A stretch of 64,000 nucleotides of DNA from Paenibacillus sp. W2I17 (GTDB lineage Bacteria > Bacillota > Bacilli > Paenibacillales > Paenibacillaceae): the NCBI RefSeq assembly GCF_030815985.1, contig NZ_JAUSXM010000001.1:2666001-2730000 (forward strand), in the 5' to 3' direction. Position 1 is the stretch's first letter; every line of letters begins with the position of its first letter. Below the pieces are notes generated by a model, which did no database searches, was not told the origin of the DNA, and was given only the letters and a program-made list of their open reading frames with translations. The translations under genes were made by a program, and so were the position numbers. Below, in pieces: positions 7,477 to 16,385 of this stretch.

Positions 7477-8691
7477 CTAAGCCGAGGGCTCTTGCCCTTC
7501 CGTTCGGTTCAATAACTTGCGCATAAAGATCCATCCAATTAGCGGGAAAGCACCCAGAACGATAATAAGCCAGGTTAACATGCGCAGGGACGGACTATTC
7601 ATGACCGTTATAATAAATATGATCAACCCAAAAAGTCGGCCAACCATCAGACATAACTCCCTCAATACGACAAGTTCAACCCTTTTCTCCACATTTTCGC
7701 CACTCGTGCCCATCATGTCGAATCCCGCTGATATCATAGGTAAAATATACAATGGCATCGCAACTGCACTTCCGATCCCCATGATTAACAGCGTAACATA
7801 GGTCACTTTCCACAGAAGAGGAATCAGCACAATCAGCAGAATCAGAGCTCCGATGAACATGCCTCTGGATCTATACTGTGGTTTGGACCATTTCCCTACT
7901 GCCCAATAACTTATTAATGCCACGGCAGAAGTGATGAGTGAGAACTGTCCCAACTTATACTCCTGTGCAGTGGCCACGTATACAAGCAGTGCAATCAGAA
8001 AGGCAAAGACCCCTTCACGCGCACCCTGAGCGAACAAACCCAAAGCCAAGGTCCTCCAGGGACTATCCGGTTTGGATAACTGTATCCAAGGCTCGGACCA
8101 GCGGTATGTTCCACTTACCTTTCTCTTTTTGAGAAAAAAACTAAAGACTACCGCGATAACATAAATGACGAGTGATACCGTAAAGATGAGCCGATATCCT
8201 GTATTGTCCGCCATTCGGGTAATAATCAGACCAGAGAACCATGGGCCTATAATTCCTGTCATCGAGCCAAGTAATCCGACCCAGCCATTGAATAGATCCC
8301 TGTTTTCCCGATTCGTTATTTCAAAATACACAACATTAAATGCGATCCAGAACAGCCCCAGGGAACAACCCAGTAGTATACCCAGAGGCCATATCCAGTC
8401 TACAGCTTTGGAACCGGCCCAGAGGACTATCATATAAAATATGCCGGACAGCGCAGTACCTAATCGTAGTGCACTCATTTTATTGTGTTCCTTGACCCAT
8501 TTGCCAGCAAGCCAGAATGTCAGTCCAATGGCCAATTGCTGGCTGAGAGTGAACCACCCCAACATGGCATAATCCGGACGGCTTTTCCACAGAAACACAT
8601 TCAAAAAGGTTCCCGACAACGCTCCGGCTAACGCAAACAATCCATTCACGCCCAAAAGCAGAATGGATTGTCGGCCTAAAGTAATCTTCAT
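7477..8691 (-). CDS. MFS transporter
   Basis: This roughly 404-residue polytopic protein has about 12 hydrophobic segments. The start chosen is the ATG before KITLGRQSILLLG because GGAGGAG lies just upstream; the frame is open further 5' without support. The central loop is basic (FFLKKRKVSG), as in the MFS 6+6 layout. Its N-terminal half shows GALSGTFLNVFLWK..., found in small Firmicute MFS permeases of unknown substrate. The last residues are charged (RTEGQEPSA). No drug-specific motif was recognised, so the substrate is open. Confidence 0.85.
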   Translation of the reverse strand: MKITLGRQSILLLGVNGLFALAGALSGTFLNVFLWKSRPDYAMLGWFTLSQQLAIGLTFWLAGKWVKEHNKMSALRLGTALSGIFYMIVLWAGSKAVDWIWPLGILLGCSLGLFWIAFNVVYFEITNRENRDLFNGWVGLLGSMTGIIGPWFSGLIITRMADNTGYRLIFTVSLVIYVIAVVFSFFLKKRKVSGTYRWSEPWIQLSKPDSPWRTLALGLFAQGAREGVFAFLIALLVYVATAQEYKLGQFSLITSAVALISYWAVGKWSKPQYRSRGMFIGALILLIVLIPLLWKVTYVTLLIMGIGSAVAMPLYILPMISAGFDMMGTSGENVEKRVELVVLRELCLMVGRLFGLIIFIITVMNSPSLRMLTWLIIVLGAFPLIGWIFMRKLLNRTEGQEPSA

Positions 8692-8821
8692 CTGCTCCTC
8701 CTTCATCCACCTGAAGTGAACTGTGTACAGGTAGGTCTTAGGGTTAACGTGCCCCAAGCAGGAGGAAAACATGATGAATCTTCAGGATTGCTTTGAAATT
8801 TGGTTTGAATCTCCGAAATGT

Positions 8822-9388
8822 TTATTCCTGCGTACTCAGATTCTTAATCAGACGCAGACGATCTTCCTCAGACAGACTGTATTGAACTTGGAAACATCCC
8901 GAACATACATAGGTCAATACCTTAAACGGTGGTGACAATAGTGACCCTTCGCCTGAAGCTGCGTTAGCAACTGGAGTAAAGTTATCCTGCGTTGCAGCTT
9001 GGGTACCAGCAAGAATCATGAATTCCCGACAATTCGGGCACTCCGGTACTTCTTCCTGATGATCAAGTTGCTTCTGGACACCTTGTTCATATTGAATCAG
9101 GTCATTACCTTCATCCGCGTATTTGGTTAACGTTCGCAACTCCGGCAATTTGAGCTCAACTTCGTCCCCCCACAGGTCTGAAAGATCCGTAGTCTGTTTC
9201 TCGTTCATTACATCGTCTACATCATAGATGTCGTCCTCAGCTTCATCGTTCTCTTCATCATCGATGTTAATGTTGAGCGTACGGTATCCTTTTAACTCAT
9301 TGTGGCAATAAGGACACTCTTCTTCAGGACCGAGCTCCTCATCCCATACAATCTCCGTCTGACACCAAGGGCATACTGTTGTTTCCAT
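8822..9388 (-). CDS. Zinc-ribbon protein of unknown function
   Basis: This roughly 188-residue soluble protein has two probable zinc sites. One is N-terminal (CPWC...CPYC, residues about 6-29). The other is split, with CPNC near residue 124 and CSGC near residue 165. Between them is a very acidic region (DDEENDEAEDDIYDVDD). The ATG start has AAAGG 9 nt upstream. It is last in a same-strand run mutS2, DUF350, microprotein, zinc ribbon, with short gaps. I recognise no named family. An adaptor or nucleic-acid-associated role is only a guess from the zinc ribbons. Confidence 0.8.
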   Translation of the reverse strand: METTVCPWCQTEIVWDEELGPEEECPYCHNELKGYRTLNINIDDEENDEAEDDIYDVDDVMNEKQTTDLSDLWGDEVELKLPELRTLTKYADEGNDLIQYEQGVQKQLDHQEEVPECPNCREFMILAGTQAATQDNFTPVANAASGEGSLLSPPFKVLTYVCSGCFQVQYSLSEEDRLRLIKNLSTQE

Positions 9389-9415
9389 ATTGATCAACCT
9401 TTCTCTTTCATATAA

Positions 9416-9496
9416 TCATGTATTCATTACATAGATGACACCGATGGCAAAAAACACGATCGATGCCGCAAACAGAATCCGTATCAATATCTTCAT
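9416..9496 (-). CDS. 26-residue single-pass membrane microprotein (putative)
   Basis: A short open frame encodes MKILIRILFAASIV...YVMNT: a basic start followed by one hydrophobic helix. It begins 11 nt after the DUF350 gene stops and ends about 27 nt before the zinc-ribbon gene starts, so it fits neatly into the run. A weak purine-rich site (TAGGGGG) precedes the ATG. The coding claim rests on composition and position alone. Confidence 0.45.
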   Translation of the reverse strand: MKILIRILFAASIVFFAIGVIYVMNT

Positions 9497-9507
9497 GACC
9501 GGTCCCC

Positions 9508-9927
9508 CTAGATAATGCTCGCGCCAATAACAAATGACAGCGAGACTGAAATAATCATGGATATCAATCCGACAGCTCGGTTATCCGCTTCGATCTCCTT
9601 ATCAATGGAGAACACGGGTGTCAGGAATTCAAACAAAAAATAGGCAATGAGCAGAAGGATAAACCCTACGAATGACCACGTCATGGCTTCATACACCGAA
9701 GATTTCGCTTGTATGCAGAACCGCAATACGTTGCAGATCCCGAAGATCTTGCCTCCTGTAGCCATCGCAACGGCCACATTGCCCTTCTTGATCTCAGTCC
9801 AGCATTTATACTTGGTCACCAGTTCGAAGCAAGCCAGAAATACAAGCAGCTCCATAATCGCTACCGAGAAAAAACCGAGTACCATCCCCAAGGGATGAGA
9901 CAGCAATTGGTCAATGCTTTCTATCAC
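9508..9927 (-). CDS. DUF350 (UPF0719) membrane protein, YshE-like
   Basis: This is an integral membrane protein of about 139 residues with four hydrophobic segments, including MVLGFFSVAIMELLVFLACF and WSFVGFILLLIAYFLFEFLTP. The pattern and length match the DUF350/UPF0719 family. The GTG start before IESIDQLLSHPLG was preferred because GAGAGGGG lies upstream; an in-frame ATG seven codons earlier is possible. In B. subtilis the gene after mutS2 is yshE, also of this family, so position supports orthology. The molecular function is unknown. Confidence 0.85.
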   Translation of the reverse strand: MIESIDQLLSHPLGMVLGFFSVAIMELLVFLACFELVTKYKCWTEIKKGNVAVAMATGGKIFGICNVLRFCIQAKSSVYEAMTWSFVGFILLLIAYFLFEFLTPVFSIDKEIEADNRAVGLISMIISVSLSFVIGASII

Positions 9928-9998
9928 GCACCGTTCCCCTCTCCCCATCTGCGACCTTCATGAATAAGGTCGCAGAATATCATTGATTCATGGACCGG

Positions 9999-12365
9999 CT
10001 ATTCCAATTCTGCGACGGTCACACCGTTCCCGCCTTCTCCGTAATTGCCCAGCCGGTAGCTTTTAATATGTTTATGCTTACGCAGGTAATCCTGAATACC
10101 GGAACGTAAAATTCCTGTACCTTTACCGTGAATAATATAAACTTGGCCCAGGTTGGCAAGGAAAGCTTCATCAATGAACCGATCTGTCTCCATCAGGGCT
10201 TCTTCCAGGTTGGTACCACGCAGATCCAATTCACTTTTCACATTGTCATCACGTGTACGTTTCATACCCGTTACCGGTTTTTGTTTCGGTTTGGCTGCGG
10301 GAGCCGATTGCTGCAGTTCCAGGTCATCCAGGGATACTTTCATTTTCATAATCCCCAGTTGTACCATAGCGTCTTTGCTGCCCGACATCTCTACAACATG
10401 ACCTTTTTGATTCAAACTGTAGACAAGCACTTCATCACCAGGACCGATGGCACGAGTCTTCGGCGCTGTTGCCGTCTTCTTGACCGTTTTTCTGCGTTTC
10501 TCCGGTTCCGCCTCGTCCAGCTGTTTACGGGCAGCAATGAGTTTGTGCTCCTTCACGGAAGCACCTTCTTCCATAGCCAACAGGCGAAGATCGGTTATAA
10601 TCTTCTCCGCTTCCGCGCGAGCCTTGTCCACAATGCTGCGTGCATCTTCTTCTGCTTTTTCAATCCGGCGATCACGCTGCTGTTCCAGCTTCTCCAGTTC
10701 GGTCTGATGACGACTGCGTAATTTCTCCATATCCTGGCGCAAGCTCTCTGCCTTCTCACGCTCTTGTTCAGCCGTAAGACGGTTCTCTTCAAGAGAAGCA
10801 ATCATGTGCTCAATCCGTTGATCCTCTTCCTTCACTTCGCCACGGGCGTAGTCGAGAATGTAACCCGGCAGTCCCAGTCGCTCTGCAATGGCAAATGCAT
10901 TACTTCGTCCAGGTACACCCACCAGAAGGCGATAGGTTGGACTCAGTGTGTTGATGTCAAATTCCATGCTGGCATTAATGACACCTTTACGCTCATATGC
11001 GTATGCTTTCAGTTCACTGTAGTGAGTAGTTGCAACCATGCGACATCCCGTCCGGTGCATATGCTCCAGCATGGAGATGGCCAGTGCGGAACCTTCAGCC
11101 GGGTCTGTCCCTGCTCCAAGTTCATCGAGCAACACCAAACTTTTCGGCGTCATGTTTTTCAGAATGCGAATGATATTGGTCATATGACTGGAGAAAGTAC
11201 TCAGATTCTGCTCGATACTCTGCTCGTCCCCAATGTCTGCATAGATCGCATCAAATACACATAACTGACTGCCATCCTCAGCCGGAACAAATAAACCGGA
11301 CATTGCCATCAGGCTCAGCAATCCAATTGTTTTAAGCGTTACCGTTTTACCACCCGTATTCGGACCTGTCACGATAATGGATGTGTAATCATTGCCCAAC
11401 TCTATGTCGATTGGAACCACGTTTTCAATCGGAATCAGTGGATGACGGCCTTTCTTGAGCTTCAGGAACCCGCGGTCATTCATGCGAGGCAATGTTGCTT
11501 TCAGTTCACGAGCCAGACGTGCTTTGGCAAAGATAAAATCAAGTGATCCCAGCAAGTCGACATCATACAACAACCACTCCCCCTGCTCACTGACAAGTGC
11601 CGTCAATTTCTGCAAAATAATTTCTATTTCGCGTTCTTCCCGAATCCGGGTTTCGCGTAATTTGTTGTTCATGGCAACAATGGATTCCGGCTCAATGAAC
11701 AATGTCGCACCCGAACCGGATTGATCGTGCACAATCCCACCAAAGTACGAACGATATTCAGCTTTCACCGGGATTACAAAACGGTCTCCTCTGATGGTGA
11801 TGAGCTGATCCTGAAGCATTTTGGATACGGTAGAGGATCGAATCATGGAATCGAGTTTTTCGCGAATCCGCGCTTCTCCGCCTCGCAGTTCACGACGAAT
11901 CTGCGCCAACGTTACGCTTGCACTGTCCGCAACCTCTGCATTATCGTCAATACAGATTTTGATGGCATCCTCGAGCGTTTTTTGCTCTGACAATTGATCA
12001 CTGATATAGAACAATGATTCGATGGGCTCATCTTCATGCAAAGTACCAATCTGACGTTTCAATCGCCGCGCCGCAAAGGTTGTATTTGATATTCCCAAAA
12101 GTTCGTGAGGGTTAAGTGTGCCTCCAATTTCAGCACGTTTGATGGAAGCCGTAATATCTACAATTCCCCCAAACGACGGTGAACCTTTCAGGCGATCAAA
12201 TGTGAAGGCTTCATCGGTTTGCTGCAGCAACCGCTTCACTTCTTCAAGTTCACTGCTTGGTTCAAGTTGCTCCGCTTTCTTTTTTCCCATGGTTGTCTGA
12301 GCAAAGCTGAGCAATGTATTTAAAATTTTGCGATATTCCAGTGTGTGTAAAATTTTCGTGTCCAA
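9999..12365 (-). CDS. mutS2: MutS2, ribosome/recombination-associated ATPase with Smr nuclease domain
   Basis: This protein of about 788 residues has the MutS2 layout: N-terminal core and clamp helices, a MutS-type ATPase with Walker A GPNTGGKT near residue 333, Walker B LVLLDELGAGTDP and the TTHYSELK motif, a long coiled coil (about residues 510-610), a KOW-like linker (GPGDEVLVYSLNQKGHVVEM) and a C-terminal Smr domain (LDLRG, HGKGTG). MutS2 suppresses homologous recombination and, in B. subtilis, acts on collided ribosomes. The TTG start follows AAGGAG by 8 nt. The DUF350 gene follows, as in B. subtilis. Confidence 0.96.
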   Translation of the reverse strand: MDTKILHTLEYRKILNTLLSFAQTTMGKKKAEQLEPSSELEEVKRLLQQTDEAFTFDRLKGSPSFGGIVDITASIKRAEIGGTLNPHELLGISNTTFAARRLKRQIGTLHEDEPIESLFYISDQLSEQKTLEDAIKICIDDNAEVADSASVTLAQIRRELRGGEARIREKLDSMIRSSTVSKMLQDQLITIRGDRFVIPVKAEYRSYFGGIVHDQSGSGATLFIEPESIVAMNNKLRETRIREEREIEIILQKLTALVSEQGEWLLYDVDLLGSLDFIFAKARLARELKATLPRMNDRGFLKLKKGRHPLIPIENVVPIDIELGNDYTSIIVTGPNTGGKTVTLKTIGLLSLMAMSGLFVPAEDGSQLCVFDAIYADIGDEQSIEQNLSTFSSHMTNIIRILKNMTPKSLVLLDELGAGTDPAEGSALAISMLEHMHRTGCRMVATTHYSELKAYAYERKGVINASMEFDINTLSPTYRLLVGVPGRSNAFAIAERLGLPGYILDYARGEVKEEDQRIEHMIASLEENRLTAEQEREKAESLRQDMEKLRSRHQTELEKLEQQRDRRIEKAEEDARSIVDKARAEAEKIITDLRLLAMEEGASVKEHKLIAARKQLDEAEPEKRRKTVKKTATAPKTRAIGPGDEVLVYSLNQKGHVVEMSGSKDAMVQLGIMKMKVSLDDLELQQSAPAAKPKQKPVTGMKRTRDDNVKSELDLRGTNLEEALMETDRFIDEAFLANLGQVYIIHGKGTGILRSGIQDYLRKHKHIKSYRLGNYGEGGNGVTVAELE

Positions 12366-12552
12366 GTGTACAACTCCTTCCAAACTATATCTGTATTATA
12401 ACGAAAGAAACTTTCTTACGCTATTTAACGAATCCTTCCACACATAACTTCAACCATAGCACCACAAACTACAGGTGTCAGGATTGTGCAACCTCTCCAT
12501 CCCCTTGGAGTTGCCCTGCTCAGTTCAATCCGAATAAAAGGAGGTAAACACC

Positions 12553-12912
12553 ATGAATTTCCTGGGACATGTCGTGCGATTTATCATCGCTGCAATTGTA
12601 TTAATGGTGGTTAGCTGGATCGTTCCCGGATTCGCCGTTGGTGGCTTCTGGAGCGCCCTGTTGCTTGCTCTTGTTATTGCCCTGCTCGGCTGGATCGTTG
12701 AAGGTATCTTCGGCAAAAGAGTCAACCCGTTTGGTCGCGGTATTGTCGGATTTATCGTTAGCGCACTGGTGATTTGGCTTGGTCAATATGTTGTAGATCA
12801 TGTTGAAGTCAGCCTGCTCGGTGCCATTCTCGCTGCGCTGGTTATCGGGATTATCGATCTCTTCATCCCGGTATCCACCCCTTTTGATGCCGGACGAAGC
12901 TCCAAAAGTTAA
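12553..12912 (+). CDS. Four-TM holin-like membrane protein (phage_holin_4_2 / YvlD type)
   Basis: This 119-residue membrane protein has four evenly spaced hydrophobic helices and small loops (VPGFAVGGFWSALLLALVIALLGW, VNPFGRGIVGFIVSALVIWL). The pattern matches the PF04020 family often labelled holin superfamily IV, whose B. subtilis member is YvlD. Despite the name there is no phage context here. AAAGGAGG lies 8 nt before the ATG. It is a single gene divergent from mutS2; membrane or stress functions are suggested for relatives but unproven. Confidence 0.85.
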   Translation: MNFLGHVVRFIIAAIVLMVVSWIVPGFAVGGFWSALLLALVIALLGWIVEGIFGKRVNPFGRGIVGFIVSALVIWLGQYVVDHVEVSLLGAILAALVIGIIDLFIPVSTPFDAGRSSKS

Positions 12913-13073
12913 TCTCCACTTCACCTTAACATCCCCATGAATTCTCCTAAACCTCTGAAGGCCCTGGGCCGGAAGGGGTTTATTTCATTCACCCAGTACA
13001 CACGCTCTGCCGTACACGTACAATTTTCAAAAAAACGACATACGCAGCGTGTACAGGCATCCACATATTGCGG

Positions 13074-13103
13074 TATGATGACTGGAGCAATCATTCAAAT
13101 TTT
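13074..13103 (+). promoter_or_regulatory. Weak candidate -10 for the CuA lipoprotein gene
   Basis: TATGAT follows a TGTACA-like hexamer after 18 nt, about 50 nt before the start codon. The match is moderate, and no other convincing promoter was seen in this 216-nt gap. Confidence 0.35.
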
Positions 13104-13132
13104 ATCCATATCACGCTTTAAGGAGGCACATG

Positions 13133-13525
13133 ATGAAGAAAGGCATAACATGGCTTGCTGCCTGTATGTTAATTCTGGTCCTCACTGCATGTGGAGGAGC
13201 AAAACAGTCCGCAGAATCTGGCAGCAATGGATCCGATGCTGATGCTGGAGTTACAGCCAGTGAAGAATTGGTCATCAAGGCGAGTAACTATGAATTCGAT
13301 CAACCTGAGTACCATCTTAAAAAAGGCGTTCCCGTTAACATTGTTTATAAAAATGAAAACGGAAATCACGGTATCCTTGTGCCTGAGCTGAATCTTCAAC
13401 TGGATACCAGAAATAGCTCCAAAGTCATAACCCCGGACAAAGTTGGTGAGTTTGAAATGTCCTGTTCTGTCTTCTGTGGTTCAGGACACAGCAGCATGAT
13501 CTCCAAAATTATCGTTGAAGAATAG
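13133..13525 (+). CDS. Stand-alone CuA-type cupredoxin lipoprotein (cytochrome oxidase subunit II-like)
   Basis: This protein of about 130 residues has a lipobox (LVLTACGG), a Ser/Gly/Asp linker and a cupredoxin domain. The domain ends in CSVFCGSGHSSM, the C-x3-C-x3-H-x2-M ligand set of the binuclear CuA centre. The first His ligand is probably in NGNHGILVP. The two transmembrane helices of true COX subunit II are missing, and no other oxidase gene is nearby. ATG ATG follows AGGAGG; the second ATG has the better spacing. An extracellular electron-transfer or copper-handling role is likely but unassigned. Confidence 0.85.
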   Translation: MKKGITWLAACMLILVLTACGGAKQSAESGSNGSDADAGVTASEELVIKASNYEFDQPEYHLKKGVPVNIVYKNENGNHGILVPELNLQLDTRNSSKVITPDKVGEFEMSCSVFCGSGHSSMISKIIVEE

Positions 13526-13535
13526 TATTCAAGAC

Positions 13536-13569
13536 AAGGAGCCCCCGCAGCGACGGGAGCTCCTTCTTT
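13536..13569 (+). terminator. Terminator of the CuA lipoprotein gene
   Basis: The stem AAGGAGC/GCTCCTT has an inner CCCG/CGGG helix and is followed by TCTTTA. It lies 10 nt after the stop codon. Confidence 0.8.
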
Positions 13570-13629
13570 AGTATAACAAATTGTACCAGAGTACATTGCC
13601 CAGGAGCCAGTTCTCCTACATTCATTCCG

Positions 13630-16338
13630 CTAGGCCTGGTCCTGTTCAATCAATTCAATCCATTCGTTATATTCCGTCTGCAATTTCGTATATTCATCAT
13701 GCAACTGACGATATTCCGTGTTCAGCTGCTCTGCCTTCTCCTGCTCCATTTCACGTTCAACCTGTAACAAACGTAATTGGTTGGCCGCTAGTTCGTAACG
13801 CTCCCCCATCTCAAGCAGTTCAGTTTCCATGATCTCTTTCTCTTGGGTCGCTTCTTCACGTAACTTGTCCAGCTGCTGTCGTTCTTGCTCCAGTCCCTCC
13901 AGCAACTCACTACTTGCCGCACTTTCTCTCTTCCAAACCGTCAGTTCATTCTCAAGTGCAGCCCAGCGTTCCTGCCAGGATTGTTCCTGAGCCGCCCATT
14001 CGTCTGCACGGCGTTGCCACACCTGGTCGTTCTGCTCTGCTTGTTCAACGCTTGAGCGAAGTTCTTCTTCACGTCTTGTCAACTGCTCCAGACGGGATGC
14101 CAACTCGGCCTGTTTGGCTGACAGTTCTTCGTGTTTAATCTGCCATTCCAACGCTTCTTCCTCAGTCTGGGCTAGCCGGTTCTCTTGCTCCGAGTAACGC
14201 TCGGAAAGTTTAGCTGAAGACTGTCTTGCTTCTTCAAGTGCGCTCACAATCTCTTGTTTCTCCTTGCTCAATTCATCCAGCTTGGAACTATAATTCTCTT
14301 CCCGTTGTAATGCATCACTGTAATCATTACGGATTTGTTTATAGTTATCCTGAAGTTGGTTCAGCTCTTCCCGAACAACATTTAGCTCAACTTCAAGCTG
14401 ATTGCGTTTCTCTTCCAAAAGCTCTACATCCTTCTGGTATTGCACAGCCTCTTCATGGTTGAAACGAGACTCTTCCTTCACCACGGACAATTCATCATGA
14501 AGGGATTGCACACCAGACTCCAACGTTTCATTTTGTTCAGCAACTTCAAGAATCTGATTCTCCAGGTCCCCGATCTCAGCCAATCGCTGCTCAGCAAGGT
14601 CCTTCCAGGACTGCTCACGTTCCGTAAGCGTGCCGATCTCATTCTGCAATGTACGCACCGCAGCATGAGCCTGTTCAAGCACTTTTTGCAGTCTGCGCTG
14701 TTCCTCTTCCGACTTCACTTCAGCCTCACGAAGCTTTTGGGCTTCCTGTTCAAGCTGTGCATGTTGCTCCTGAAGTTTGCGTAGCTGTGCTGTGAGAGAG
14801 GTTTCTCTATCCACAGTTTCATTATACTTCTGCTTCCATTGTTCCTGTGAATCACGGGATTGCTGGGCAGCCTGTTCCGTTTCACGCAGAAGCTCCTGCA
14901 ACTGGGAACGGTCCTCTTTCAACTGCTCCAGTTGTTGTTCCAGTTCCGTAATTCGGCGAGTCTGAACTTCCTGCTCCTGTTTACGGACCCCATGCTCATG
15001 ACGTAACGATTCCAATTGACCACGCTCGTGCTGAAGCTGCTGTTCTTGCTCTGCAACCATGTCCTGTGCACTGATGAGCTGGGTCATTACTTCTTCTAAT
15101 TGTTCTTCGACATCTAATAGTCGAGTCTCCGCCTGTTTACGTTGTTCCTCAAGTTGCTGTTTGAGCTTATCCTGTTCTTCTTGCAATAAGGCCTCTGCCG
15201 CCGCTTCGGCTTCTTTCGCCTGGGACGCTGCTGCTTCCTTGGTTTGCTGCAATTGTTCCTCGAGGGCTGCTTCTTTCTCCATCCATTCGAGTTCCAACTG
15301 CTCGGATAACGCCTTGAACTCCGCATTCAACTGATTTATCTCAGTCAGGCGCTTCTGCTCCGCTTGTTCCTGCAAGTCAGCCCGCTCCTGATTCGCTTGA
15401 TCCGCCAGAGCCTGAGTCTGTTCCAGCGCTTTTTCTTCAGCCTGCTGGAGCCGAAGTTCCATCTGTTGCTGAAGTTCATGATATCGCAGTGCCGCTTCTT
15501 CCTGAGCTTTCTTCAGATTGCTCTCCGCCTGCTCCAACTCAGACAAAATCGCCGACTCGGCTTCTTCCTTGGCTGTCTGAACCTGCTGCGCAGCTTTGGC
15601 TTCAATCTGTTGACGTTCTGCAACGGCACGGCTTTCGGCTTCTTTTAATTGAGCTGCAGTCTTGTCCTGCAACTCTTTATATTGCGCCGCAGCTTTGGCC
15701 TGCGCCTGCTGCAATTCGGCTGCAGAACGGTTCTGAGCTTCTTTGAGCTGGGAAGCAGCCTGTGCCTGTGCATTTTTAAGCTGGTTAGCCGCTTTCTCTT
15801 CCATTTCCTTCAGCTGTTTCGTTCCCTTGGCTTCTGCTTCCTTCAGTTGTGCCGTTGCTTGGGCCTGCAATTTCTGCACTCGCTCCGTTGCTTGAGCGCG
15901 TTCTTGCTCCAGCAGCTTATTCAACTTGGCTATTTCTGAATTTTTGTCCGATTCGGACTTTTGCAGCGCCTGCTCTGCTTCAATCTTCAGCTGTTGCAAA
16001 TCAGCAAGAGCCTGGTCACGCCGTTCCAATTCTTGTTGATGTTCATTTTGTATGGCGTTTAACCGATTCAATTCGTTTCTCAGTTCTGTACGTTCTCCAG
16101 TAAGCATCTTCAGTTCATTACGGATTTCCTGAGTCTGAAGAGACTGTTCAGCCATATGTACAGCCGCCAGTACCGCAATACGCGGAGTATCCAGACGGGA
16201 ATTTTGCTTGGAGATTGCGCCCATACGCTCATCTACCAGGTTAGCTACTTGTTTCATATAGTCGGCACTGCTGCCAACCAGTTTATAGGAAGTCCCGTAG
16301 ATCTCTACGGTGACGCGTGTACGATCAGGTGTAGTCAC
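13630..16338 (-). CDS. ZapA-domain protein fused to a giant coiled coil
   Basis: The first 90 or so residues are a ZapA domain (RVTVEIYGTSYKLVG...YMKQVANLVDERM...RIAVLAAVHMAEQ). ZapA is normally about 85-110 residues and promotes FtsZ bundling at the division site. Here it continues into some 800 residues of charged coiled coil, giving about 902 in total. Residues about 162-260 form nine near-tandem 11-residue units. The GTG start is fixed by AAGGAGG 8 nt upstream. The gene lies after pheT, as zapA does (after rnhC) in B. subtilis, which supports the assignment. No transmembrane segment is seen, so the protein should be cytosolic. Confidence 0.85.
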   Translation of the reverse strand: MTTPDRTRVTVEIYGTSYKLVGSSADYMKQVANLVDERMGAISKQNSRLDTPRIAVLAAVHMAEQSLQTQEIRNELKMLTGERTELRNELNRLNAIQNEHQQELERRDQALADLQQLKIEAEQALQKSESDKNSEIAKLNKLLEQERAQATERVQKLQAQATAQLKEAEAKGTKQLKEMEEKAANQLKNAQAQAASQLKEAQNRSAAELQQAQAKAAAQYKELQDKTAAQLKEAESRAVAERQQIEAKAAQQVQTAKEEAESAILSELEQAESNLKKAQEEAALRYHELQQQMELRLQQAEEKALEQTQALADQANQERADLQEQAEQKRLTEINQLNAEFKALSEQLELEWMEKEAALEEQLQQTKEAAASQAKEAEAAAEALLQEEQDKLKQQLEEQRKQAETRLLDVEEQLEEVMTQLISAQDMVAEQEQQLQHERGQLESLRHEHGVRKQEQEVQTRRITELEQQLEQLKEDRSQLQELLRETEQAAQQSRDSQEQWKQKYNETVDRETSLTAQLRKLQEQHAQLEQEAQKLREAEVKSEEEQRRLQKVLEQAHAAVRTLQNEIGTLTEREQSWKDLAEQRLAEIGDLENQILEVAEQNETLESGVQSLHDELSVVKEESRFNHEEAVQYQKDVELLEEKRNQLEVELNVVREELNQLQDNYKQIRNDYSDALQREENYSSKLDELSKEKQEIVSALEEARQSSAKLSERYSEQENRLAQTEEEALEWQIKHEELSAKQAELASRLEQLTRREEELRSSVEQAEQNDQVWQRRADEWAAQEQSWQERWAALENELTVWKRESAASSELLEGLEQERQQLDKLREEATQEKEIMETELLEMGERYELAANQLRLLQVEREMEQEKAEQLNTEYRQLHDEYTKLQTEYNEWIELIEQDQA
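15559..15855 (-). repeat. Tandem 11-residue (hendecad) coding repeats in the ZapA fusion
   Basis: Nine consecutive units of 11 residues share the pattern A-x-Q-L-K-E-A-x-x-K-A. Examples are TKQLKEMEEKA, ANQLKNAQAQA, ASQLKEAQNRS and AAQLKEAESRA. The DNA copies are diverged, so this is an old amplification or selected periodicity. Hendecads favour a nearly straight or right-handed coiled coil. Confidence 0.75.
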
Positions 16339-16385
16339 AGTTGTGCCCTCCTTCAAGTCTGTATGTTGATTCTAAGCTGTAATCA

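Noticed and set aside
12553..12912. Holin-like name as evidence of a prophage
   Set aside because: The family is widespread in bacterial chromosomes and no other phage gene is nearby.
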